A DNA stretch of 64,000 nt from Fibrobacterota bacterium (lineage in GTDB: Bacteria; Fibrobacterota; Fibrobacteria; UBA11236). The notes beneath the pieces were generated by a model. That model saw only the letters and a program-made list of their open reading frames with translations. It was not told the DNA's origin and ran no database searches. The stretch lies in contig JAQBPO010000049.1 in the NCBI GenBank assembly GCA_028287465.1, forward strand, positions 1 to 64,000, given 5' to 3'. Both the position numbers and the translations under genes were made by a program. Positions 14,638 through 23,705 of this stretch are shown in pieces (the first letter of the stretch is position 1; each line of letters opens with the position of its first letter).

Positions 14638-17388
14638 TCAGGCCTTGCTTGCCGTGGCAATCAAGTTGGCGAACAGGGCGTCCGCCAAGGCATTCTTGCC
14701 CAGCTTCCCGAAGATGTCGAACTGGTAGAAGATCACCCGGCCCTTGCCCACGGACATGGTCGCGATATCCGCTCCCCAACGCAGCTTGCTCTTTCCCGAG
14801 CCGTTGCCCAGCAGGTTGACGCTGCCCGCCGCTACGCTCCAGGTTGGCGCGGCTTCGATGCTCCAGTAGGGCATCACGTCGGCATAGGTTTGATCCAATA
14901 TGCACTGATTCGGCAGATCCTTGAATTCCGGTCCGCCCAGGGCGTAGTGGAAGCTTCCGAAAGAGCTGCCGGAGGACCGGAAGCAGGTGATTTCGGTGGG
15001 CAGCACCTTCATGGAGTTCAACAGGCGCGCATCCTCCTCGGAAACGTTGCCGAGGATGATGGTCCCGCCCGCCGCGATCTTATCGAAGCGTTTGCGGATG
15101 GAGCCTTCCACCAGGGTGGAGATGTCCGCGATCACGGCGATGTTCGCGTCCGGATTGGTGAAGCTGTTGACCGTATCCGGGAAGTTGCCCAGGACGCTTA
15201 CCTGCTTGAGGGGAACCTCCAGCTTGGTTTCCGGCGGAACAAGGAAGACTTCTTCCGTACGGGCCATCTCCTTGTTGTTCTTGGAAAGGTTCAGGTCGAA
15301 GGTGAACCGTCCCTTTTCGAATCCCACGGGGAACTTGAAGCGGCCGACCAGGTTGACGCCGATCTTGGCCTTGCCGGGAAGCGATTCCTGGTGCCAAATG
15401 CGGCCGTTGGGTCCCTTGACGCGGAGCAACAGGCCGTAATCGCCCAGGTGCCCGTCGTTGACCATGTGGATTTTGATGGCGGCGGAGGTGCCGATATAAG
15501 GCGTGCGATCCTCGGCTTCCGCGATGACGTGGATGGGCCGATTGACCTTCTTCACGGCCTCGAGCGAGGCCTTGGGCTTGCGCTGCCAATTGACCATGCC
15601 GGAGAGATGGGTGCCGAAATCGCCCCACGTTTCGAGGACATAACCCGAGACTTGGGGATTGATCAGGAAGGCCTCGATCTGCTTGGAGACGCCCTGGCGG
15701 GCCACGTTGGAGGCTTCCTTCCAGAAGCTTTCCGCATCCTTGAACATGGAGATGTTCTTGTCCTTGAGGATCTGGGTCAGCTCGGTATTCAGCTTCTGCA
15801 GATCCTTGTACTCGCCATGGCCCGAAAACTTCTTGTAGGTCTCCAGCAGTTCCTGGATGCCTTCCGGGGAGGACACTCCCAGGCCGTCGACCAGGACCTT
15901 TCCGTCCAAATCATCCTTGAGGTAGTTGTAGCGTTCCCAGAAGGATTTGCTGCCATGGATGCCGTCCGCCACGGTCTTTCCGTCCTTGGAGGAGCAGTAG
16001 GCCGCCAGCAGGGAGTAGGTCTTGACCGAGACCGGGAACCCGATCTTGAGGCGATGGGATTCGAAGGGGCTGATGGTGGCCGCCAAGGGCTCGTAAACCT
16101 TTCCGAGATCGATCTTGCCGCCGCCCTGGCTGTCCATGGAGACCGAGCCGAGGTTGGAGAAGATGGGACGGGTCGGATCCAGCTCGGCGGCGTAACGCAG
16201 GAGCTTGTTGCCGTTCTCGAGAACCATGGATCCGTTCTCGGAACCGATGACCCAGCCGAAGATGGAGGGGTGCTGGCCATGGTGATCGATTAGGGTCTGT
16301 AGCTGTTGTTTCAGGTTCTCAAGGCCTTCCTTGCTCGACTTCTGATTGAAGCAAGTGGTCTCCTGGAGGACCAGCAGGCCGATTTCGTCGCAGATGTCCA
16401 GGACTTCCTTGGGCAACGGGGCTCCGCCGGAGCGGAGGAGGTTGAAACCGGATTCCTTTATGAGGACGAGTTCCTTGCGCAGTTCGAAATCCGCGGGAGG
16501 GATGCCGTGCAGGAAAGGGAAAAACCAGGGATAGGTCACGCCCTTGATCTTGACGGGATGGTGGTTGAGCTTGAACGAGCCCTTCTCCACATCCGCGCTG
16601 CGCATGCCGAAGCGGGCGTCCACGGTATAGGAGCCGGCCAGGGTCACCTTGATCTTGTAGAGGAGGGGCTCATGCAGGTGCCAGACCTTGCCGCTCTCCA
16701 GCTGGAGGGTTACGCCGAAGGCGCCATTCTCCTTTTCGAGCTTGACGCTCTTGGTGACGATGCCGGTCTCGCCGTCCGGACTGGTGATTTCGAATTGGAG
16801 TTCGGCCTGGAAATTCTTGGGATTCCAGAACTTGGTCTCGATGGTCATGCGGTCGGCTTCGAAATCCGGGAAGCAGTTGACCGAGCGGATGCCGGCCTTT
16901 CCGACCATGTACAATTCCACGTCCCCGGTGATGCCGGCGAAGGGGCCGCGAAGGTAGGGTCCGCCGAGGGCGAGTTCCGCGGAGGTATGATCGCCGATCT
17001 TGCCTTGGCGATCCAGGGTCTGGACGCGGACGGCCAGGATGTTGTTTTCGCCTATCTTGACGGCCTTGGAGCCGTCCACGTCGAACGGTACATGGCCGCC
17101 CATGTGGGTGCCGAGCTCTTCGCCATTCAGCCAGACGGTGGCGGAATGCTGCACGGATCCGAAGCGGATGAAAAAGCGCTTGGGGGATTCCTTCTTATCG
17201 ACCTGGAATTCCTTGAAATAATACGCGATATGCGCGTTCTCTTCGTTGGACTCCATGGTCCAGACATGGGGGAGGGTGGCCTTTTTGGTCTGGGCCGGCT
17301 TCCTACGGTACCATTGGTCGATGAGGCCGGCATCCACGGCGTCGAAGCTGAAATCCCACGCGCCGTCCAACTTTACGATAGTGGCCAT
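14638..17388 (-). CDS. Glycoside hydrolase family 2 protein (beta-galactosidase/glucuronidase-like)
   Basis: A 916-aa protein with the GH2 layout: sugar-binding jelly-roll domain (about 1-170; KLDGAWDFSFD, ATVWLNGEELGTHMGGHVPFDVD), an Ig-like domain, a TIM barrel from about 275, and C-terminal accessory domains. The region around FGWVIGSENG (Glu near residue 384) corresponds to the usual acid/base WxxGNE, but with Ser for Asn. The nucleophile region may be YVLETWGDF. No signal peptide is visible, so it is cytoplasmic or exported by another route. The ATG at 17388 has a good Shine-Dalgarno (AGGGAG); a 16-codon extension is rejected. Substrate specificity cannot be read, and activity is not certain given the altered motif. 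Confidence 0.82.
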   Translation of the reverse strand: MATIVKLDGAWDFSFDAVDAGLIDQWYRRKPAQTKKATLPHVWTMESNEENAHIAYYFKEFQVDKKESPKRFFIRFGSVQHSATVWLNGEELGTHMGGHVPFDVDGSKAVKIGENNILAVRVQTLDRQGKIGDHTSAELALGGPYLRGPFAGITGDVELYMVGKAGIRSVNCFPDFEADRMTIETKFWNPKNFQAELQFEITSPDGETGIVTKSVKLEKENGAFGVTLQLESGKVWHLHEPLLYKIKVTLAGSYTVDARFGMRSADVEKGSFKLNHHPVKIKGVTYPWFFPFLHGIPPADFELRKELVLIKESGFNLLRSGGAPLPKEVLDICDEIGLLVLQETTCFNQKSSKEGLENLKQQLQTLIDHHGQHPSIFGWVIGSENGSMVLENGNKLLRYAAELDPTRPIFSNLGSVSMDSQGGGKIDLGKVYEPLAATISPFESHRLKIGFPVSVKTYSLLAAYCSSKDGKTVADGIHGSKSFWERYNYLKDDLDGKVLVDGLGVSSPEGIQELLETYKKFSGHGEYKDLQKLNTELTQILKDKNISMFKDAESFWKEASNVARQGVSKQIEAFLINPQVSGYVLETWGDFGTHLSGMVNWQRKPKASLEAVKKVNRPIHVIAEAEDRTPYIGTSAAIKIHMVNDGHLGDYGLLLRVKGPNGRIWHQESLPGKAKIGVNLVGRFKFPVGFEKGRFTFDLNLSKNNKEMARTEEVFLVPPETKLEVPLKQVSVLGNFPDTVNSFTNPDANIAVIADISTLVEGSIRKRFDKIAAGGTIILGNVSEEDARLLNSMKVLPTEITCFRSSGSSFGSFHYALGGPEFKDLPNQCILDQTYADVMPYWSIEAAPTWSVAAGSVNLLGNGSGKSKLRWGADIATMSVGKGRVIFYQFDIFGKLGKNALADALFANLIATASKA

Positions 17389-17508
17389 ATCACTCCCTGA
17401 TCTGGATAATCCCAGGAAAAACCGCCAAAATGACAAGATTTAGGGAGAAGAAGATAGTAAATAAGCCCGGTTTTGGCCTGGTTCGCGGGCAAGGTACCAT
17501 GCGAAAGA

Positions 17509-17535
17509 CCCCTGGCGAAGCCTGCGGTTCAGGGG
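17509..17535 (-). terminator. Possible terminator after the prepilin peptidase gene
   Basis: On the minus strand CCCCTG and CAGGGG flank a GC-rich loop and are followed by TCTTTCG. The element lies 29 nt past the prepilin peptidase stop. The stem is short and the T-run weak. Confidence 0.35.
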
Positions 17536-17563
17536 TGGATTTGGTGTTACGGAACGAGGGCGG

Positions 17564-18412
17564 CTACCGGCCCAGAAGGCCCATGTACCAGTCCATGGCG
17601 GCCCGGCCGTAGAACGCGGAGAGGAGTACGCCCACGCAGATATAAGGGCCGAAGGGAATGTGGCGATGCTCGTTCAACTTGCGCATCATCATCATGGGAA
17701 GCCCCACCAGACAGCCCAGGACGGACGCGAAAATCAATCCGAACAATGCGATGGGGGCGCCGAACAGGGCACCGGCCATGGCGACCAGCTTGACGTCCCC
17801 CAGGCCCATGGCATCCTTTTTCAGCAACAGGGATGCGGCGAAGCCGACCAACCAAAGAAAGCCGCCTGCCCCGACCGCCCCGGTGAGGCTCTGGAGCGGC
17901 GTCATTCCGTCCGGAAGAAATGAGAGTCCCAACCCCAGGATCATGCCAGGATAAGTCAGCATGTCCGGGATCAGGAAATGCCGGAAGTCGATGACGAAGA
18001 TGGGGATGGACGCGAGGGCCAGGTAGGTGATTCCGATTTTGAAACCCAGGTCGTAGCCGGAACCCGGCTGCAGGAAGAAGCCCACCGCCAGGGCCGCAAC
18101 CAGTCCCGTCAGGGCCTCGATGAGCGGGTATTGGACGCTGATGCGGGCCCCGCAGGACTTGCATTTCCCCCGCAGCAGGATCCAGGCGAGGACGGGCACG
18201 TTCTGATAGAATTTGATCTGGTAGCCGCAGCCCATGCACCGGGAAGGGGGCCAGATGACGGATTCCCCGCGCGGCATCCGGTAAATGACCACGTTGAAGA
18301 AGGAGCCGACCATCAGGCCGAAAAGGCCGCCGAACAGGATTCCGATAAAGGGGGGGAGGGGGGGGTATTCCACGGCTCTTGGATTCTCGCTTATCGGCGG
18401 CGGCGGGGGCAA
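17564..18412 (-). CDS. Prepilin peptidase / N-methyltransferase (A24 family)
   Basis: An integral inner-membrane aspartic protease that cleaves and methylates type IV prepilins or type II secretion pseudopilins. The N-terminal methyltransferase half keeps the zinc-type cysteines (CMGC at 59-62, CKSC at 84-87) and GSFFNVVIYRMP. The two catalytic aspartates are in FVIDFRHFLIPD and MGLGDVKLV. Around eight hydrophobic segments are present and the 282-aa length is normal. The start is uncertain: TTG at 18412 follows directly on a G-rich Shine-Dalgarno, and GTG at 18373 is an alternative. It lies 10 nt downstream of the ABC ATPase gene. No pilin genes are in the window. Confidence 0.92.
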   Translation of the reverse strand: MPPPPPISENPRAVEYPPLPPFIGILFGGLFGLMVGSFFNVVIYRMPRGESVIWPPSRCMGCGYQIKFYQNVPVLAWILLRGKCKSCGARISVQYPLIEALTGLVAALAVGFFLQPGSGYDLGFKIGITYLALASIPIFVIDFRHFLIPDMLTYPGMILGLGLSFLPDGMTPLQSLTGAVGAGGFLWLVGFAASLLLKKDAMGLGDVKLVAMAGALFGAPIALFGLIFASVLGCLVGLPMMMMRKLNEHRHIPFGPYICVGVLLSAFYGRAAMDWYMGLLGR

Positions 18413-18422
18413 CCCCCCTCTT

Positions 18423-19475
18423 TCAAATCGTGTAGTCGTCCTGGAACACCTTGACGCCCTTGGTGACCGCGAAGGCCGTGTCCCCTTTGGAAAGGCTCAG
18501 GGCCTGGAACTCCTCCTTGGGGACCTCCACCTGGATTTCAGGGCCGGCCAGGGAAGCGAGGCTCACCCGTACCGACAGGCCGATGGTGCGGATGTGGATG
18601 ATGCGGCCTTCGATGGCGTTCGGGTTTTCCCGGGCGCGATGCAAGGTCAGCTCATGGGGGCGTACATAGACCGAGGTCGCCCCGGAATCCGCGGGCGCGC
18701 TTCCGGGATGGACCAGATCCAGGTTGGCTACGCCCGAACCGTGCTCCAGCCGGCTATGGAAGATGTTCACGTTCCCCAGGAAGTGCATGACGAACCCATT
18801 GGCGGGATGGTGGAAGATCTCCTCGGGCGAACCGATCTGCTCGACCCGGCCCTTGTTCATGATGACGACGCGGTCCGCCACTTCGAAGGCCTCGTCCTGA
18901 TCATGGGTGACGAATACGCTGGTCATCTTGAGTTCGTCATGGAGATTGCGCAGCCAGCGGCGCAGATCCTGCCTGACCTGGGCGTCCAGGGCCCCGAAAG
19001 GTTCGTCCAGGAGCATGACATGCGGTCGCGCCGCGAGCGCCCGGGCCAGGGCCACGCGTTGTTTCTGGCCGCCGGAAAGCTGGGACGGGAACCGGTTCCC
19101 GATGCCCTTCAACTGGATCAGATCCAACAGCTCGTCGACGCGCTTGGCCACCTCTTCCTTGGGGCGCTTCTGGATCTTCAGGGAGAAGCCGATGTTCTCC
19201 TTCACCGTCATATGCTTGAACAAGGCATAGTGCTGGAAGACGAAGCCGACCCCGCGGTCGCGGACGGCCAGGCGGGTGGAATCGGTTTCCCCGAACAGGA
19301 CATCCCCTGCGTCCGGCGTTTCCAGGCCGGCGATGATGCGCAGGAGGGTGGTCTTGCCGCAACCGGAGGGACCGAGCAGGGCGACCAGCTCGCCGTCGGG
19401 AACATCGATGGAGACGTCGTTGAGGGCTTGGGTGCCTTCGAAATGTTTCCGCACCTTACGGATGGAGATCTGCAT
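18423..19475 (-). CDS. CysA-like ABC transporter ATPase
   Basis: The ATP-binding subunit of an importer of the sulfate/thiosulfate (CysA) or related anion class. Walker A (GPSGCGKTT), Q-loop (FVFQHYALF), signature LSGGQKQR, Walker B ([12 protein letters not shown]) and the H-loop (VTHDQDEA) are all intact in residues 1-235. The C-terminal 110 residues form a TOBE-like substrate or regulatory domain. The length of 350 aa matches CysA. No permease or binding-protein genes adjoin it; instead it sits directly upstream of a prepilin peptidase gene, an unexpected pairing. The substrate is therefore inferred only from similarity. Confidence 0.88.
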   Translation of the reverse strand: MQISIRKVRKHFEGTQALNDVSIDVPDGELVALLGPSGCGKTTLLRIIAGLETPDAGDVLFGETDSTRLAVRDRGVGFVFQHYALFKHMTVKENIGFSLKIQKRPKEEVAKRVDELLDLIQLKGIGNRFPSQLSGGQKQRVALARALAARPHVMLLDEPFGALDAQVRQDLRRWLRNLHDELKMTSVFVTHDQDEAFEVADRVVIMNKGRVEQIGSPEEIFHHPANGFVMHFLGNVNIFHSRLEHGSGVANLDLVHPGSAPADSGATSVYVRPHELTLHRARENPNAIEGRIIHIRTIGLSVRVSLASLAGPEIQVEVPKEEFQALSLSKGDTAFAVTKGVKVFQDDYTI

Positions 19476-19532
19476 GGAAAACCCGTTATCCTATTAAACC
19501 TACGGGAATGATAGGTAAGTCTTAATTCACCG

Positions 19533-20363
19533 TCAAGATGGGGAGCGCGAGCGTCTTTGCCTCAGCCAGGCTACGGCCGTCGTTTCCAGGCTCTCCCTGG
19601 GATAGTCCAAGGTAATCACATGATTCCCCCGGTTATAGGCCACCAGGGTCTTGTCCTCCGAGCCCAGTTTTTCGATAAGCAGCTTGCTCCCGGCGAAATC
19701 GCTGGTGGTGTCGTGGATGCTATGCAGGATCAGGGTGGGGCAGTGGACCTTGGGGATGAGGGGAGCGAAGCGGCGGGCCGCGACGACCACGCTGACCATC
19801 GCTTGGGCGGGCATGGCGTGATACGAGATATGGCCTTCCCGACCGGCGGGATCCTGGATGGGTCCGGCCAGGCTTTTGGCGATGTTCCCCCATAAAGGTA
19901 CGCGGCCGATGAGCCAGCGGTTGGGAAGCCCGAAGGTGGTTCCCGTAGGGGCGAGGAAGGGCGCGATGAGGACCAGGTTGGCGACGGGAAGCCTGGATGC
20001 CAGGTCAAGGCCGAGCAGTCCGCCCATGGACAGGCCGCAGATGGAGACGCGTTCGTGGGTGGCGGAGAGGGCGTCGAAGGCGGTTTCCGCCTCGGCCAGG
20101 TAGTCCGGGAACCGGGTGACCGCCAGATCCTGGATGCGGGTGCCGTGCCCCTTCAGGAGAGGGCCCCGGCAATGGAATCCGGCGGCTTGGAAGCGTTGCG
20201 CGAGGAAACGGACCTCGCGGGGAGAGGAATGCCATCCGTGCAGGAAGAGGACGGCATGAGCGCCTTCGCCGAAGGAGAACGCTTCCGCCCCCAGTATCAC
20301 GCCCGTTACCGGGTCGCTGGGCCAGGCCCTTTCCTTCTGGACGGCTCGCTGGATGGCCGGCAC
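19533..20363 (-). CDS. Alpha/beta hydrolase (esterase/lysophospholipase-like)
   Basis: A 276-aa serine hydrolase with the oxyanion-hole segment VLFLHGWHSSP, nucleophile elbow CGLSMGGLLG, a putative acid in LHSIHDTTSD and the histidine in YNRGNHVITLDYPRE. This resembles carboxylesterases and monoacylglycerol lipases of the Est30 type. There is no signal peptide. The GTG at 20363 is preceded by AGGAG lying inside the end of the upstream gene, whose stop is 7 nt before it, so the pair is translationally linked. A longer reading back to 20423 is just the lysine-rich end of that gene in another frame. The natural substrate is unknown. Confidence 0.85.
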   Translation of the reverse strand: MPAIQRAVQKERAWPSDPVTGVILGAEAFSFGEGAHAVLFLHGWHSSPREVRFLAQRFQAAGFHCRGPLLKGHGTRIQDLAVTRFPDYLAEAETAFDALSATHERVSICGLSMGGLLGLDLASRLPVANLVLIAPFLAPTGTTFGLPNRWLIGRVPLWGNIAKSLAGPIQDPAGREGHISYHAMPAQAMVSVVVAARRFAPLIPKVHCPTLILHSIHDTTSDFAGSKLLIEKLGSEDKTLVAYNRGNHVITLDYPRESLETTAVAWLRQRRSRSPS

Positions 20364-20370
20364 GCCGGGA

Positions 20371-21207
20371 TCACTCCTTCTTCTTTTTCTTGAGCTTCTT
20401 CTTCTTGGTCTCCGCCGCGGCATTGGCGATGAGGCCGGTGGTGATATGCTCGAACGCCTCCTCGACCGTGGAAACGATACGGAAGAGCCCCAGGTCCTCG
20501 GCGCTGATCATGCCCGATTCCACCAGATAATCCAGGTTGAGCACCTTGCCCCAGAATTCGGCGCCGTAAAGGACGATCAACATCTTCTTGGTGATGCGCT
20601 CGGTCTGCACCAGGGTAAGCACTTCCATCATCTCGTCCAGGGTGCCGAAGCCCCCCGGGAACATGACGATGGCCTTGGCCGTGTATACGAACCAGAACTT
20701 GCGGACGAAGAAATAATGGAACTCGAAGTTCAGGTGGGACGAGATATAGGGGTTGGCATGCTGCTCGAAAGGCAGATGGATATTGAGCCCGATGGAGGGG
20801 GCATGCGCCATATGCGCGCCCTTGTTGGCCGCTTCCATGATCCCGGGCCCGCCCCCGGAACAGATGGCGTATTGGATTTTCTGGGTCTTGTTCCATTCGG
20901 AAAGGCGGCGGCCCAGTTCGGCGGCCTCTTCGTAATAGCGGGACATGCCGAGGTTTTGTTCGGCCTTCTTGAGGGCCGCGGCCGGGGTCTTGGGATCCTT
21001 TTTGAGGTTCCGCAGGTTCGCCAGGGCCATTCTCCTGGGGAGGATGCGGGCGGAACCGAAGAATACGATGGTGTCATCGATGCCGAACTGCCGGAATCGG
21101 TATTCGGGTTCGAGGAATTCCGCCAGGATCCGGATGGCCCGGCCATCCTTAGTGTGCAGGAATTCCTTGTTCATGAACGAAAACGGAACCAGACCTGTTT
21201 TACCCAT
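20371..21207 (-). CDS. LOG-family protein (nucleoside 5'-monophosphate phosphoribohydrolase-like)
   Basis: A Rossmann-fold member of the LOG / lysine-decarboxylase-like family, which typically releases a base from a nucleoside monophosphate. Hallmarks are the phosphate-binding SGGGPGIMEAANKGAH and the catalytic PGGFGTLDEMMEVLT. It is 278 aa, longer than minimal LOG proteins because of an N-terminal extension and a lysine-rich end (KKKKLKKKKKE). ATG 21207 is chosen; ATG 21174 is also possible, and a TTG at 21243 overlaps the promoter-like motif. It forms a two-gene unit with the downstream hydrolase. Confidence 0.85.
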   Translation of the reverse strand: MGKTGLVPFSFMNKEFLHTKDGRAIRILAEFLEPEYRFRQFGIDDTIVFFGSARILPRRMALANLRNLKKDPKTPAAALKKAEQNLGMSRYYEEAAELGRRLSEWNKTQKIQYAICSGGGPGIMEAANKGAHMAHAPSIGLNIHLPFEQHANPYISSHLNFEFHYFFVRKFWFVYTAKAIVMFPGGFGTLDEMMEVLTLVQTERITKKMLIVLYGAEFWGKVLNLDYLVESGMISAEDLGLFRIVSTVEEAFEHITTGLIANAAAETKKKKLKKKKKE

Positions 21208-21229
21208 AATGTTTTCGGCTATTCCTTTG

Positions 21230-21247
21230 CATGGAATGTACAAGTTT
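21230..21247 (-). promoter_or_regulatory. Shared 18-bp motif, copy 1 (upstream of LOG gene)
   Basis: Read on the minus strand this is AAACTTGTACATTCCATG, matching 17 of 18 bases with a copy at 38620-38637. It contains TACATT, a plausible -10 hexamer, positioned to start a transcript a little upstream of the LOG gene. Confidence 0.45.
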
Positions 21248-21358
21248 GAATTTCGAGGCGATAGTCAGAGTTTCCCATTTTCCCCGGTTTTTTTCAACCT
21301 GGTCCGGCCATTTCCGTCCTTAAGGCATCCAACCGTGGTAGCGGTATGGGTAACATGG

Positions 21359-21364
21359 TAAGAT
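21359..21364 (+). promoter_or_regulatory. -10 element placing the transcript start at GTG 21371
   Basis: TAAGAT ends 6 nt before the GTG start codon. No Shine-Dalgarno is present and no strong -35 was found. Confidence 0.45.
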
Positions 21365-21370
21365 ATCCGC

Positions 21371-22435
21371 GTGGCCACCCTGACATCCTCCCGTTTTTGG
21401 CTCCGCAGTTCCCAGGTTTTGCGCTGGCGCATGCGCGGCCTCCTGAAGGCGCTTCCCTCCCGCGCATCCGCATCATCCGGTACGGCCGGGATCGCCCGCG
21501 CCGACGGCGCCCGGTTCCGCATCGCCTACCTGTTCGCGGGCACCTACGGCGATTTCGTTCAGGCCCTGCGCCCTTTGAACCGATTGGCGGCAGCGTACCC
21601 GGATGCCGAAATCCTCCTGCATGGGGCGGACCGGTACGCGCGTGAGTTCGCGATCGAACTGCCCCGCAACCTCCGGATAGCCCAGCACCTGGAACCGGTC
21701 CGCTGGCTTTCCGATCCGGTGGACCTGCTCTTCACGAATTGCGTCGGCGTCTACCGGGTGCGTTTCGATTTCGCCGCCCGCTTCGGCGCCAGGAGGGCCT
21801 TCGGTTTCCGCCATTCCCATGAATCCCATCGCGGAGGCTACGCGGCCACGGTCCCTTTGCTGCCCGAGGTGCGCAGCTTCGCCGAAGAGAACCTGAAGGT
21901 CCTGGACCTTGCGGGCGTACCCGCGGGCTTTTCGGGGGTACCCGCTAGGGGCCGAGCTACGATCGAAGAGTCGGGGGATGGGTTGCCGCCGTGGGGTAAG
22001 GGGAAGATCCTCTTCCATATCGGCAGCGCCGGACTGAAAAAGGATTTCGGGCTAAGGCTCTACACCCGCTTGGTCATGGGGATTCTCAACAAGCTGGACG
22101 GCCGGCCCGTGGAAGTGGTGATGGGGCCCGGGGACGAGGATATCGCCTTGGAGGTCCGTACCGGGACCGGGTTCGTACCGCAGATGTTCCCGCTCCCGCG
22201 CTTGATCCGGATCCTGCGTTCCTTCGAGGGTACGGTACTCTGCTTCAACAGTTTCCCCGCGCATATCTGCCATTACCTGGGCCGCTCGGCCATCGTCATG
22301 CATCGGGAGGCCGTCCCCTACGGATACGATTGCGGTCCCTTGCATAGGCAGGTAATCCTGAGCGAGGGATCGGGTTGGGATCTCAGCGAGATATGGGACG
22401 CCCTGCGTCCGGAAGACGGCCAGTCCGCGGCCTAG
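21371..22435 (+). CDS. GT9-like glycosyltransferase (divergent)
   Basis: A 354-aa protein resembling the heptosyltransferase (GT9, GT-B) fold: an N-terminal nucleotide-fold half (FRIAYLFAGTYGDFVQALRPLNRLAAAYPDAEILLHGADRYARE) and a C-terminal half opening with ILFHIGSAGLKKDFGLRLYTRLV. The usual catalytic Asp and donor-site motifs are poorly conserved, so the donor sugar is unknown. A basic, serine-rich N-terminal segment of about 45 residues precedes the fold. The GTG start has no Shine-Dalgarno but has a -10 hexamer 6 nt upstream, so a leaderless transcript is inferred. Confidence 0.65.
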   Translation: MATLTSSRFWLRSSQVLRWRMRGLLKALPSRASASSGTAGIARADGARFRIAYLFAGTYGDFVQALRPLNRLAAAYPDAEILLHGADRYAREFAIELPRNLRIAQHLEPVRWLSDPVDLLFTNCVGVYRVRFDFAARFGARRAFGFRHSHESHRGGYAATVPLLPEVRSFAEENLKVLDLAGVPAGFSGVPARGRATIEESGDGLPPWGKGKILFHIGSAGLKKDFGLRLYTRLVMGILNKLDGRPVEVVMGPGDEDIALEVRTGTGFVPQMFPLPRLIRILRSFEGTVLCFNSFPAHICHYLGRSAIVMHREAVPYGYDCGPLHRQVILSEGSGWDLSEIWDALRPEDGQSAA

Positions 22436-22656
22436 GGGCGCGGCGCGTTCCGGCAGGAAATTCCCCTCCAGGCCCGGCATCCGGAAAAAACTTCCCCAAC
22501 CCTTCCTTATCGGCAGAAGCGGATCCTTTCCTTTAGCCTTTTCTTTAAGGGCATTTTCTGCCTCCGGTCCTCTTATTTGCCGCCCAGGGGCTCCCTAAGC
22601 GGCCAGGGCAAGCCCGTTTCCGCCTTGCCTTGGGCAATATCCTCCTTCAAGGCAAG

Positions 22657-22672
22657 TGGCACGGGGGTTGCT
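22657..22672 (+). promoter_or_regulatory. Sigma-54 promoter of the flagellar operon
   Basis: TGGCACG, four bases, then TTGCT: this agrees at every defined position with the -24/-12 consensus TGGCACG-N4-TTGCW. The expected transcription start is near 22684, about 20 nt before the flgB ATG. No binding site for an enhancer-binding protein was identified in the 220 nt upstream. Confidence 0.85.
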
Positions 22673-22702
22673 TTATTCCTTCATCTGAAAGGAAAACCTC
22701 GC

Positions 22703-23122
22703 ATGTTCCTCAAGGAAGCCCTGTTCGCAAGAACATCCATCCCCCTGGTGGCCAAAAGCCTGGACGCGTGCACGCTGCGCGGCCGGGCCATCGCCAACAA
22801 CCTGGCCAATCTCACGACGCCGGGATACCAGAGGATCGAAGTGGCTTTCGAGGACCGGCTCAAAAAGGCCTTGGATGAAAAGCAGCTCGCGGGCGCCACC
22901 GACCAATCAGGGCATATGAGCCTGGGACGGTTGGAGACGGAGCAGTTGCAGCCGGTGGCTTATCGCTCCCAGGATGCGACCTTGCCGGGCGAGATCAACA
23001 ACGTGGACGTGGACATGGAAGCCGCCAAGCTCGCGGAAAACCAGCTGATGTACATGTTCGGGATCAAGTTCATCCAGGAACGCAAAGCCGACATCTCGGC
23101 GGCGATCGCCGGGCACGCATGA
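22703..23122 (+). CDS. flgB: Flagellar basal-body rod protein FlgB
   Basis: Proximal rod subunit exported by the flagellar type III apparatus. The family motif AIANNLANLTTPGYQRIEVAFED is near residues 31-53, and the C-terminal coiled-coil helix (AAKLAENQLMYMFGIKFIQERKADISAAI) is intact. The product is 139 aa, the usual size. The ATG at 22703 has AAGGA 9 nt upstream. It is the first gene of a nine-gene unit controlled by the sigma-54 promoter at 22657. Confidence 0.94.
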   Translation: MFLKEALFARTSIPLVAKSLDACTLRGRAIANNLANLTTPGYQRIEVAFEDRLKKALDEKQLAGATDQSGHMSLGRLETEQLQPVAYRSQDATLPGEINNVDVDMEAAKLAENQLMYMFGIKFIQERKADISAAIAGHA

Positions 23123-23143
23123 GAAGCAAGGTAGGGTAGACGC

Positions 23144-23650
23144 ATGGGAATGATGGATATGTTCTCGGGATTGTCGATCAGCGCGAGCGGCCTCCGGGCC
23201 CAGCGCATGCGCCAGAACGTGATATCGAGCAACCTGGCGAACGCGGAAACCACGCGCACCAAGGAGGGCGGACCCTATAAGCGCCAATTCGTGGTCCTGC
23301 GGGAGAACGCCCTTGATCCGGAAAAGCGTTTCGTGTTCGGGCCGGAGAGGATGAAGGGCTTCACCACCCATGAGGACCATATCCCCATCCCGGATCCCGG
23401 ACTGCCCTTGGGCAAGGACCACGTGGGGAGCGGGGTGGAGGTGGCATCCATCGAACAGGATCAAACGGCCCCCAAGCTCGTCTATGATCCCAGCCACCCC
23501 GACGCGAATTCGCAAGGGTACGTGGCCCTGCCCAACGTGAACGTGGTGCAGGAGATGACGGACATGATTACGGCCACCCGCTCCTATGAAGCGAGCGTCA
23601 CCGCCATGAATTCCACCAAGGCCATGTTGATGAAGGCGTTGGAGATCTGA
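23144..23650 (+). CDS. flgC: Flagellar basal-body rod protein FlgC
   Basis: Second proximal rod subunit. The N-terminal rod motif (LSISASGLRAQRMRQNVISSNLANAETTRTKEGGPYKRQ) and the C-terminal helix with NVVQEMTDMITATRSYEASVTAMNSTKAMLMKALEI are typical. The 168-aa length is slightly above average because of a loop in the middle. It starts 21 nt after flgB. Confidence 0.94.
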   Translation: MGMMDMFSGLSISASGLRAQRMRQNVISSNLANAETTRTKEGGPYKRQFVVLRENALDPEKRFVFGPERMKGFTTHEDHIPIPDPGLPLGKDHVGSGVEVASIEQDQTAPKLVYDPSHPDANSQGYVALPNVNVVQEMTDMITATRSYEASVTAMNSTKAMLMKALEI

Positions 23651-23705
23651 TGCGGCCTTCCACCGCAATGGTCGATAAGGCCGAAAATGCCGGGGAGGCC
23701 CGCTG

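Noticed and set aside
14611-16293. 560-codon open frame on the plus strand inside the GH2 gene
   Set aside because: It is antisense to a recognisable GH2 protein, with a composition typical of the shadow frame of a GC-rich gene and no known domain.
20364-20423. N-terminal extension of the alpha/beta hydrolase (Arg-rich)
   Set aside because: It is the lysine-rich end of the LOG gene read in another frame; GTG 20363 has a Shine-Dalgarno.
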